Made by a program: the position numbers and the translations under genes. From assembly GCA_001557505.1 (NCBI GenBank), contig LSAX01000010.1, positions 186,001 to 250,000 on the forward strand: a stretch of 64,000 bases of DNA, given 5' to 3'. Positions within the stretch are counted from its first letter, which is position 1. The number at the start of each line of letters is the position of its first letter. Shown piece by piece: positions 33,616 to 42,425 of this stretch. This DNA comes from Reticulascus tulasneorum (taxonomy: Eukaryota; Ascomycota; Sordariomycetes; Glomerellales; Reticulascaceae). The notes under the pieces were generated by a model. It had not been told where the DNA came from and ran no database searches. It worked only from the letters and a program-made list of their open reading frames with translations.

Positions 33616-35560
33616 GCTGCCATGTTCTCTTCTCACTTGTCCTTTTTTGAATAGCTATGCATGTATTTACAGCGCGTTTGGGTTGCCACGGTAAACTGGG
33701 ATTGGCTCGCCGGCGTAGCGAGGGGGTTCGGAAAGTGTACTATGATACCTTGATACCACCCATTGTACAAAAAACATGGGGTTATCTCCCGTTTGGAGCA
33801 TCCGGATTGGATAGATAGAAGAATCAAAAAAAGATTCCCGCTCCGAGCTACCGCGTCTCCGCTTGTCCTTGTGATCTCTCTATGCTGCATGTCTCAGACT
33901 GTCCCCGCCATCCCGCCCGCTCTCCGTTTCTCTCTGCTCTCTATACGAATGTAACACTGTGAGACGTCTGATTCATTGGGAATGGGGATGAGTCGTGGCA
34001 CGAATTCGAGTCAAGCCACCACCGAGTGTGGCACATTACAAGAGATCGGCCGCCTGCTGGCCGAATGACTGAAGATCTGGCTGCCACTGAGCATTCGCGT
34101 AGAAATCCCATCCCCCGCCATCAACCCCACTTACACCACCGGCGAGGAACACGCAGCCGCGAGCGACCCCGCAAAGAGCGCGATGTAAGGAAAGGGTGGA
34201 ATTGGCTGTGCCGAGTAGCGTAGACGCAAGCGAACGGACTGCCGCCACCGTCTAGGCTACCAGGGCTTGGCTGCCTTGCCAGAGCCTAGACCGCAATACT
34301 TCGTACCCGCCCCCGAGGATGATCTCTTATCGGCGCGACCTCACCTTACCCACTGCGTTATCAGAGGTGAGCCCGCTGCTGCCTGGGCGTGCGCTTATTC
34401 GCCACCGAGGCAGAGAGAGCCGGGTGGGTGCCTCATGGTACACCTTCCGCAGGCAGCCAGCTCCAGTGATAGGCAATAGGATTTATGTTGCTCAGCTGTG
34501 ACGGGTTTAGTTGAATCCTTCCGAGTTCGAGCGTAACTCGGAGAACCTCGTTAGGCAAGTTGAAGGTGGCTCTCTCTCGCCACATCGATATTTGGTATGG
34601 GAAACCGATGAAGAAGATGGCAATTGCCCCAGAGAGTCATCCAGCAAGCCACGATAACGCACGCTTCCCCATTCGATGCCTCGGGTGAGACACAATTAGT
34701 GAGCGCCAGATACGATGTGACGCTCCGGAGGTGAAGCGTTCCCACACACCACCTTCGGAGGGGGCTCGTCTAGATCCCGTGGTCACCTTATCCTCCCGCC
34801 GTGGACGATGCCTCCTCAAAACCGACATCGGCAGATCAGCCGAAGAGTCATAGCGGAGTGACACATTTTGTCGGTGTAAGGTAGTCGGGGTTCGCTCGGC
34901 GTGGGTTGGCGGCGGAGGGCCAGCAAGAAGTGGGGGACGTGGGAGAGAGGAGGGGGTGGCTGGAGCACAATCGAGTGTGCGGGGCATGTTTTATTTGGCG
35001 GGGTTGATTGGCGATGTTGCGCGAGGAACATGGGCAAAGACCAGGGAGGGTCAGGATAAGTCAGTGTCCGCTTCTTGCGAGTGCAAGCCCATGTGAGCGC
35101 GTCGTGCCTCGTGAAGCATTATTGCCGACACAGTGGCCTAGTCGTGATGACGTTAGTGTTCTTAGGAAGAGAAAGTGTAAAGGAGAAACTCTGATACCCC
35201 GAGTCCCTCTGCCTCCCATCTGGCAAGTTTCAAGAGGGTCTTGGGCTGCTTTACAGATGGCTAACAAAGACAAGTGTCGCAATCAGCTTATGATCACACT
35301 TCATGGATACGGGATGTCCGAGTTTACTACATCCCAGGTTGTGCTCACTGTTGTAGGCTATTCTCAGACTCAACTCAACCTTCTAGATGGGTGAGATTCG
35401 GGTTTCGGTGTACGCTTCCAATACAAGGGAACTTTCCAACAGTCATAGTTCGACCTTCAGTCGTGCGAAGCGAGTCCGTGTGAAAGATGCTCCTATTGTA
35501 CGCTTGCAGCAGCTTCTATTGGCTCTGCAATAAGTATGGAGGCTTGAGCAAGAAAACGAG
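33616..35560. other. intergenic region
   Basis: This 1.9 kb lies between the 3' ends of two converging genes. Frames at 34637-34987 (minus) and 35008-35394 (plus) lack any recognisable feature. I see nothing to annotate. Confidence 0.5.
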
Positions 35561-38086
35561 CTAAGATCGCCGAATGCTTCTCCTCCGTATCCACCTAGCG
35601 ATGCCATGGTGCCCGCTCCTGGCAGCCCAATCCGCCGCCGTAGCACCGTCCTTGTCCATTGTCCAGGTCTCGGCGCCCTTTTCAAGCAACAGACTAATGA
35701 TATCCTCATCCCCTCTCATAGCGGCCCACATTAGCAGCGTCTGCCCGTTCTTATCCTCCTTGTCGATCTCGGCCCCGTACTCAAGTAACAGCTTAATGGT
35801 GGCGTCATGCCAATCCTGGGCGGCCCATTGCAAAGGCGTCCAACCTCCCATATCCTTTGCATCAATCTCGGCGCCCTTCTCAAGTAAGAGTTTAGCAACG
35901 CTTGTGTGCCCCCTTGAAACGGCGCATAGAAGTGGTGTCTGACCCTTGTTATCTCTGACATCGACCTCGGCGCCATGTTCAAGCAGCAACTTAACGATAA
36001 CCTCATGCCCTCTCTCAGCAGCCGATCGTAGCGGCGTCCAACCGTCTGTCCCTCGTGCATCGATTTCGGCGCCCTTCTCAAGTAACATCTCTACTGTAAC
36101 CTCATGCCCGTTCTCGGCGGCCCATGATAGCTGGCTTTGGCAGTAGTCCTCGAAAGACGGCTTTTTATCAGACTGATCCGAACGTAGCATATCCAGAAAG
36201 CGGTTGGAGGCTTCCGATTCCTGTGCTGATAGCTCCCGATGTCGTAGCTCGTTGCCATTGATTTGACTGTTGATAAGGTCTACTTCTTGACCTCCATTAC
36301 CAAGTCCCTCGATCAAGTGTCTTCTCTCCTCGTGTAGTTCCCTTAGCTTTTCCTCCACTGTTGCTAGGCGTTCCTGCATTGGGCTCATATCTGTCAACTT
36401 CTCCTCCCTCTGCTGGCGTAGCTTCTCAATCTCTAGAAGCGTGGTATTGTGATATCGCCATATGTGTTCCAATTCTAGCCTCCAATGTACCAAATGCAGC
36501 TCCATGGTTGCATCGATGATGGCTGCTGGTGCGTCTGATATTACTGCTGTCCTGACAATACACATTGGTCGCGTCTTATCGGGTTCTAACGTTAGATGCA
36601 GGTTGAGAATGCCATTGCTGCTGCTCTGGTTCCCAGAATCTTCATGCCTCATCATGCCGAACCATTCCAATACATGTCTCAGAGATGTGAGCCTGGAACA
36701 TATCATTACATGGCATCGGGGTTGCGGATACGGCTCCTGTGCCCAAACCTGAAGCACCACCAAAAAGTCACGGGATCCTTCCTCTTTGTGGCGGAATCGA
36801 GCTACAACCAGCACATCATCGTCTTCTTGGTCGAGTAGCGTCTCAATCAAGGCACGCTCTTTATGCCAGCAATCGCGAGGCTCCACATCAATCAATTCTA
36901 GACCAGTTTTACCGGATTCTTGAACATGGAACCAGTACAACTGATTCGTGGCCGCAGGTTCTCTACTCTGTTGCCCGTTTCGGATACGAATGAGCTTGGC
37001 CGGAACGTCAGATGCAACGTCTGAGAGCAGAATCGAGCAGCGTCCTTCTGGTCTGACATACTCGTCGCCTAGTTCCCCGGAAGTAATACTAAGCGGGATG
37101 CCGACCACTTGCTTTTTGTCGTGTTCGGGACCGCAGTTAAGCAGACCAAATGTCTCTCCAGCTGAAGTTGTAGTCAAAGAGAGATGGACCCGAAGACTGC
37201 CACCGTACATATCAAAAGAATTCCCTGTAGGTCGATCTCGCGAAACGATCTGTCCGCAATTCGCAAAATCCGATGGAGCAGTCGCCCAAATTCTGCCAGG
37301 TACGGCATCGGCCGAAGTATTGGGGGTCGGGCGTGTCCGATCCAGACCCCATGCCAGGATGGAGTCGTCCCCAATATCTTTCATCACTTCCTCCTGCAAC
37401 CGGCGAAATGCTTTGTTACCCTCGCCATAGATCATCGACATCGTCACGCCGAATATCCCTAGGAGGCAGTATGCGATATCTTCCGGTTTCTTTGTAACCC
37501 TCCTCGAAGCCCATGCCATCCGTTGAGCCACGCTTGCATCATGTAACTCCGCTATGCCAAGTAGAAATGGAGCCGGTATGCCGGTAATCTTTTCGACCAT
37601 AGTGCACATATCTCCCTTGGTTCCTAGGCAATGCCACTCTGAATTATAGAATCGCAACTTTGTTGGGGCTAGAAGCTCCTGTAATGTCCAACCTCTCTCA
37701 AACCATCGGCTTGAGAAGAACTTGGATTTAGGATCTTTGGGGTTGTCGTCGGCCGGAACGTCTGAAAGATATGTATAGCATATAGAAGCACCTCTATACC
37801 ACTGAAACATGGAGTTGATAGCCTCGTGAAGTTCTACCGAGTTGGTCTTGTCGATGCAGCAAGTGTCTATCCAGATGTAGCTGTAACCGTCCTCTTTGGC
37901 TTGCTTGCAGCATCCCTCAAGCTTAATCGGCCGACTCCCAAATCTCCCCAAATTATCGTCCTCAACATCCCGAAAGGAGACTTCTTCGTGGTCCCTCCCC
38001 CAAGTATGTGATAATATGGCGTAAGGGGGGACTGCGTTGTAGGAGAATTCCTCCAATCTGAGTGTTCCTACATTCAGAAGACGCAT
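35561..38086 (-). CDS. HET-domain protein with coiled coil and C-terminal ankyrin repeats, 841 aa
   Basis: This is an intronless gene. The HET domain occupies the first ~150 residues and shows all its blocks: YAILSHTWG at 22-30, YSYIWIDTCCIDK at 68-80, and WFERGWTLQELLAP at 128-141, followed by a KPEDIAYCLLGIF segment. HET domains trigger cell death in heterokaryon incompatibility and in NLR-like fungal immune proteins. No NACHT or NB-ARC domain follows. Instead there is a beta-rich middle, a coiled coil at about 550-630, and about five ankyrin repeats from residue 650 (period 33). The repeats share long identical stretches (LLLEKGAEIDA), suggesting recent duplication or homogenisation. The ankyrins could sense a ligand or partner and the HET domain act as effector; that is inference from the family. 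The start at 38086 is an ATG directly before the conserved MRLLNV beginning typical of such proteins. Confidence 0.93.
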   Translation of the reverse strand: MRLLNVGTLRLEEFSYNAVPPYAILSHTWGRDHEEVSFRDVEDDNLGRFGSRPIKLEGCCKQAKEDGYSYIWIDTCCIDKTNSVELHEAINSMFQWYRGASICYTYLSDVPADDNPKDPKSKFFSSRWFERGWTLQELLAPTKLRFYNSEWHCLGTKGDMCTMVEKITGIPAPFLLGIAELHDASVAQRMAWASRRVTKKPEDIAYCLLGIFGVTMSMIYGEGNKAFRRLQEEVMKDIGDDSILAWGLDRTRPTPNTSADAVPGRIWATAPSDFANCGQIVSRDRPTGNSFDMYGGSLRVHLSLTTTSAGETFGLLNCGPEHDKKQVVGIPLSITSGELGDEYVRPEGRCSILLSDVASDVPAKLIRIRNGQQSREPAATNQLYWFHVQESGKTGLELIDVEPRDCWHKERALIETLLDQEDDDVLVVARFRHKEEGSRDFLVVLQVWAQEPYPQPRCHVMICSRLTSLRHVLEWFGMMRHEDSGNQSSSNGILNLHLTLEPDKTRPMCIVRTAVISDAPAAIIDATMELHLVHWRLELEHIWRYHNTTLLEIEKLRQQREEKLTDMSPMQERLATVEEKLRELHEERRHLIEGLGNGGQEVDLINSQINGNELRHRELSAQESEASNRFLDMLRSDQSDKKPSFEDYCQSQLSWAAENGHEVTVEMLLEKGAEIDARGTDGWTPLRSAAERGHEVIVKLLLEHGAEVDVRDNKGQTPLLCAVSRGHTSVAKLLLEKGAEIDAKDMGGWTPLQWAAQDWHDATIKLLLEYGAEIDKEDKNGQTLLMWAAMRGDEDIISLLLEKGAETWTMDKDGATAADWAARSGHHGIARWIRRRSIRRS

Positions 38087-39113
38087 CGCAAAGTCTCGCC
38101 GTGGGAATAATCGCTGACGCAGGCAGTGGAATGAGATACTGTACTAGTGCTAGGCTCGAGCAAGTGTGGAGTTTTGTATGTATTGAATGGGATGCTGTGA
38201 ACTTAGGTCCCGAATGCACTCGGTCGGTTGAGTCCAATTTCAATACTTTCATCGGCGAAGCGCCTATCGCGAACTTCACTTGTCTTGGATCAGGGAATAG
38301 CTATCTTCGCGGGTAGCTTTATTATGCATGCCAAATAAGGCCAATGTCTCAGACTAGCAAGCCTGCGCTCGACGCACGATGTTTGGGTTGCGATGCTTCG
38401 GTTGAACAGGACGTTGTTGTGCCTGAGCAGAGCTCGTCGAGCTGAACTCGGCCGGGTGGGTGATCGTGGGAGGCACACATGACCACAGCCTCGCAGCGAA
38501 AAGCCATCGGCCGCATTATCACATTGGGCGCGCTGCCCACTGATTGCGTGCTGGTTTTGCCTGAAAGGTCAGAATGGACTCTCCTGATGAAGCGGAATCT
38601 AGACACAAATGCCGATGACTCGAGTCATTTTGGCTTTTTTTACCCACCTCTCAGCAAGTACACAGAGAACTTCAGCAGAGTGATGGATGGAACTGAGGAT
38701 AGATCGGTAATTTCAGTGGAGTGGCGCCCACTAAAACAAAGTAGCCCAGGACCCCATTGAATCGTAGAGTCAGGCATGTTGAGTATGTAGACCTGAACCT
38801 CACTACATTTTAGATGGTGTGAATGCATGGCATATGAAGTAATCACGAAAACCGAATGAGAGAAGACGAGATGCAAAAAAACTTTCAGCATGTTCAAGAG
38901 CTCCTTACCAGTAATCAGAATCAATTTCGTAGTGTGGTAGTCCACGAGTCTTCCCACTGATTTCCCTCAAATTGCTGCCTCAGCCCAGGCCCCCACTTCA
39001 GCATCCTCATCTTCCCTAGAACTAGCAGACGAGGAAGAATGAATGGATCCAAGAATAGAGGAAGGCTAGATGTCGCAAAAGAAGACGAGAGTAGAAAAAA
39101 TAGGCAAAAAAGC
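38087..39113. other. intergenic region between HET gene and tRNA
   Basis: This 1.0 kb holds the promoter of the HET-ankyrin gene at its left end. Open frames at 38479-38760 and 38640-38957 show no features. The right end is A-rich and runs into the tRNA terminator. Confidence 0.5.
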
Positions 39114-39119
39114 AAAAAA
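39114..39119 (-). terminator. RNA polymerase III terminator of the tRNA-Ser gene
   Basis: On the tRNA strand a run of six T starts eight bases past the discriminator base, and a second T6 run follows shortly after. Runs of four or more T end polymerase III transcription. No such run occurs inside the tRNA gene or its intron. Confidence 0.85.
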
Positions 39120-39126
39120 GAGAAAT

Positions 39127-39261
39127 CGATGAAGGCAGGATTTGAACCTACGCGGCCGAAGCCATATGATTTCTGAAGAGCTCAGTTAGGATTGGGTTAT
39201 TGTAGTGGGTTATGATTAGAACATACCTAGTCATACCCATTAACCACTCTGGCACTTCACC
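39127..39261 (-). tRNA. tRNA-Ser (anticodon AGA) split by a 54-nt GT-AG intron inside the anticodon
   Basis: Exon 1 is 39261-39227 (35 nt) and exon 2 is 39172-39127 (46 nt), giving a mature 81-nt tRNA. The acceptor stem GGTGAAG pairs with CTTCATC (one G-T pair), and the discriminator is G, as for serine. The D stem is CCA/TGG and the anticodon stem TATGA/TCATA. The loop after removal of the insert is CTAGAAA, with U33 and anticodon AGA. The long variable arm (TGGCTTCGGCCGC), T stem GTAGG/CCTGC and T loop TTCAAAT are all standard, so the gene looks functional. The B box GGTTCAAATCC is perfect. The insert begins GTATGT, contains CCTAAC 14-15 bases before its end and closes with TTCAG. It splits the anticodon between positions 35 and 36, not at the usual 37/38. 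A cut at 37/38 would give anticodon AGG, which does not fit a serine tRNA body. Confidence 0.88.
39173..39226 (-). other. intron within the tRNA-Ser gene, spliceosomal-type signals
   Basis: The 54-nt insert has donor GTATGT, branch-like TCCTAACTG and acceptor CTTCAG, the same signals and size as the protein-gene introns in this window. Because AG occurs at both junctions, moving both boundaries two bases upstream (33/34) gives the same product, so the exact cut cannot be set from DNA alone. The insert also contains AATCATA, a near copy of the 3' anticodon-stem strand. Confidence 0.8.
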
Positions 39262-40075
39262 GTGCTATTTTCTTCGGTAATTGTAAATATGAATGTAGAT
39301 GGTCCGTGCCTGCAAGAATATGGTATGACTAATCACACTCTGACTTATTCTTCTACACCGGGCCAGAGGTGGTGCCTCCGTTAATACTATGAATCATCGA
39401 GCTTGATTAAAACGAACCACCTAATGAGGTATCACGGACGAGCTATTCTACTACAGTTGTTTGCGAAACACACTAACAAAACTTGAAAATTATGTCTTGA
39501 AATCAGTCGAACCTTTCGAACCTTGCCTCCCAAGCAAACTAAATAAAGCTTATTAACTCCACTTTAGCTGCCTCTCTGCATGGTTCTCTAATGCAAGCTC
39601 TTACTATGAGGTTCAGCCTGAAGATTTGATGCTGAAAGTGTGATTTGGGACTGGAAACAAGCTGCCTGGTTACTGAATGTTCACGATATATAACACAAAA
39701 TAACCAGATGCCGCGCGGCGATGCTGTCATCCACTGAACATATCCGCAGAACATTGAGTGAGAGCTGTCAGACTGGAGTATGGTTTGCAAATGAAAACGG
39801 AGTATCGATGTTTACTGCAATGTTGCTGAACAGCATAGGCCTTGGCTGCGAGACATGGTATCAAGCAGACATCCTTGCTGTCGACCTCGAGTGAGCCTAC
39901 GAACAGACAAGGGACAGATGCGAGGGAAAGTATTTATGGTCCTTTTCACCACATCTTGGCTGAACTTTGCTACAGGGCACTAATTCTTTCTTGGATTCTT
40001 TAGATCTTGTTGCCAGGTTCTCCAATATCAAAACGAACGGCAAGATGTAGCGGAAGAACTATTCTCTGTAGCAGA
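39262..40075. other. intergenic region
   Basis: This 0.8 kb carries the upstream flank of the tRNA and the 3' flank of the transporter gene. The minus frame at 39539-39790 has no recognisable feature. Confidence 0.5.
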
Positions 40076-41810
40076 TCAAGCAGCCACTGTCTCCCGCGCG
40101 AACCGGCTTCTCTCTTTCTTCGCCTTCTGGATCTTCAAACTCAGCTTCACGGGGTTCGCCCCCGTCGTCTCAAAGATGCTATCAATCTCCTCCAAACTTA
40201 GCTTGCTTGTCTCCGGGAAGATAAAGTAACTAGCCCCTAGTTGCACCGTATTATACGCAATATATACAACCCAGATCTTGTACCCCAACGCTGCGATACC
40301 CAAACTGATCCCATACGTATGTACGACGCCTGCTGCGGCCTGGAACATGGAAAAGAGCCCCATGCCCTTGGCTCGGAGGGGTAGGGATAAGATCTCGACA
40401 GGGTAGAGATTGTGCATGGTGGCGATAAAGGAGGCGCTGCAGATCTGAAAGCAGTAGACCCAGACAACTGTGAGAATTGCGGTTGTCTTGGAAGGACTCT
40501 CTGTGTATTTCCAGCTTGTGATGGTCACGGCGGTTTGGGCAATGATGATGCTTATCAGGCCGGCGAAGATGAGGGTCCGACGACGGAAGAAGTCAATGAT
40601 GTAAGCGCCGAACAGTGTGAAGACGAAATAAATGGCCGTCAACCCCAAGTTAATTCCAAGCTGGTCAAGGGTCGCCTTGATGCCTATGGTGTCGAGTGCT
40701 GGCGAGAGATAGTACCCGATGATACCGCCTTAACATAGTTAGCAAGCTCCCCTACGCACAGGGCGATCAAAACCTCACCTCCATTCCACTGTTGGAAGAT
40801 GGAATAAACCAACAAAACCATGGTGCGGAACCACACGGCCTTTGTGAAGAAGCCACGGAAGTCGTAGGCGGCGCGGAGACTGACTTTGCTGGTCTCAAGA
40901 GAGTCTTCGATCTGCTGGAGAATGATGGGTACAATAGGCGCATTTGGATCGTTGTGGGTTGTCATGAACTTGGCGATGACCTCACGCGCCTTTTCTTTCT
41001 TACCCTTCATGACAAGATAACGAGGCGATTCCGGACAGAACAGGTAGATTGTTAAGCACACTACGAGCGGGAAGATGCTCTGGAGGATGAATGCCGTTCT
41101 CCATTGCCAGTCTGACTCCCATTTGCTCAACCCCATCATGACTCCCGTCATGGCGAGTGAGCCAACTTGGAAGCAGGCACCAAAGATTCCGACGAGTCGG
41201 CCGCGGAGGTGAAGAGGGGCGACTTCGGCAATGTATTGCGGGGCGGTGCAGAGTGCCGTCCCGAAGCCGAGTATGAAGCGGCCGATCATGAGACACGGGA
41301 GGTTGGGGGCCAGACCTTGCATGAGAGCAGCGATGACAACGAGTGCGTTACCGAGGAAGTTGACCCCTCGACGACCAATCACATCGCTGAGGGCCAGGAA
41401 GGGTGCACCGACAAAGGTTCCGATCTGCATGAGGGCGTTGATGGTCCCGATGGTAGGACCTGTGTTCTCGAAGCCGTAATATTCGCGCCAGCGTGGGAAG
41501 GAGTTGATGCCACCCATCACACCCCAATCAATACCGTATCTAGGTCGCAGTTGTCAGATCTTTGACTAGGATAGAGGTAAGACAGAGACGGGACTTACCC
41601 AGCCTGGTTGAAGCCCATCACAAGCATGACGAGGAAGATTCGAAAGCCCGTTTTTGAGCGAAGGCTGAGCGACTCGGCCGACTGGCGCATCAAGTCCTCT
41701 TCCGTGATGCGATTCGCAACCACCTCGCTGACGTCGATGCCGAGCTTCTGGGCCTGAGCCACGTCGTCATGGTGGAAGACTTCTATTCCGCTTAGTTCCG
41801 GTGGAGCCAT
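40076..41810 (-). CDS. MFS sugar transporter (lactose permease/hexose-like), 541 aa, 3 exons
   Basis: Exons 41810-41599, 41539-40779 and 40728-40076 join in frame across introns of 59 and 50 nt (donors GTAAGT and GTGAGG, branches ATCTGACAAC and GCTAAC). The ATG at 41810 is the first in frame; upstream only a TTG is found. The protein has the twelve-helix sugar porter layout. Landmarks are GYGIDWGVMGG in helix 1, the DVIGRRG loop (GRR signature) between helices 2 and 3, PESPRYLVMKGK after helix 6, QQWNGGGIIGYY in helix 7, and PETSKLSLEEIDSIFE after helix 12. The helix 7 segment resembles fungal lactose/cellobiose permeases more than glucose carriers, but substrate cannot be read from sequence. 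It is a plasma membrane proton symporter by family. It is divergent from the GH95 fucosidase gene, suggesting joint sugar use. Confidence 0.92.
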
Positions 41811-42425
41811 CGTGATAAGTTGGCTTGACCCCAAGAATAGTCCCTATAAGCTAGAAGTTGTTTGTGGCCGACTTTTCGAGCACGGATCATGGAGGCTGAA
41901 GGATAACAGGAAACACTTCAACTCCAGAACCCCGCGACTGAAACATATATAGAGCTGCAAACGCAAAGCCCATATCTCGACTGGCATCTTATCACGGGAA
42001 CTTGAGCCGAATCCCGTCGATCGCCTGGGCAGAGCTGCATTCCCCATGATTTCTCTGTGGAGCTCTTTGAACCCCCAGTCCCCAGGTAGTTGCTATCAGA
42101 AACTAAGAAGAACCATTCATCGAAGATAATTGGACGCGCCTATAAACTTGCAGCTAGTCGATCATTCTCGGCATAATATGACCCGTAAGTAGTTGGGCTT
42201 GGGCTGTTACTACCCGCCAAGCGCCATGCACCCCACAGATTTGAAGCGGCAGTCTAATATTTTCCTCCACTTACATCCACTTCCCCAGGCCCTGTTAAGT
42301 CTGGGGATTTAACAGCCTTCAACTCTCGAAGGACCTCAAGATATCGCGCGAAGGATCCCCAACGATTAGAAACCAATACACCCGCAACCAATTGAACGAC
42401 TTTCCCCTCCTAAACTGGGGCACCA
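41811..42425. promoter_or_regulatory. divergent promoter of transporter and fucosidase with CreA-like motifs
   Basis: The 615 bp between the divergent genes contains six matches to the carbon-repressor CreA consensus SYGGRG on either strand: 42072-42077, 42080-42085, 42231-42236, 42283-42288, 42301-42306 and 42415-42420. Two pairs are close together, which is the arrangement usually needed for strong repression. This suggests glucose repression of both genes. The motif is short and degenerate, so single matches occur by chance. Confidence 0.55.

Noticed and set aside
28033..34863. Two short similar strings (near 28033 and 34845, GTCATA-CGGAG-GACAC) as copies of a dispersed element
   Set aside because: The similarity covers only about 19 bases and the flanks do not align.
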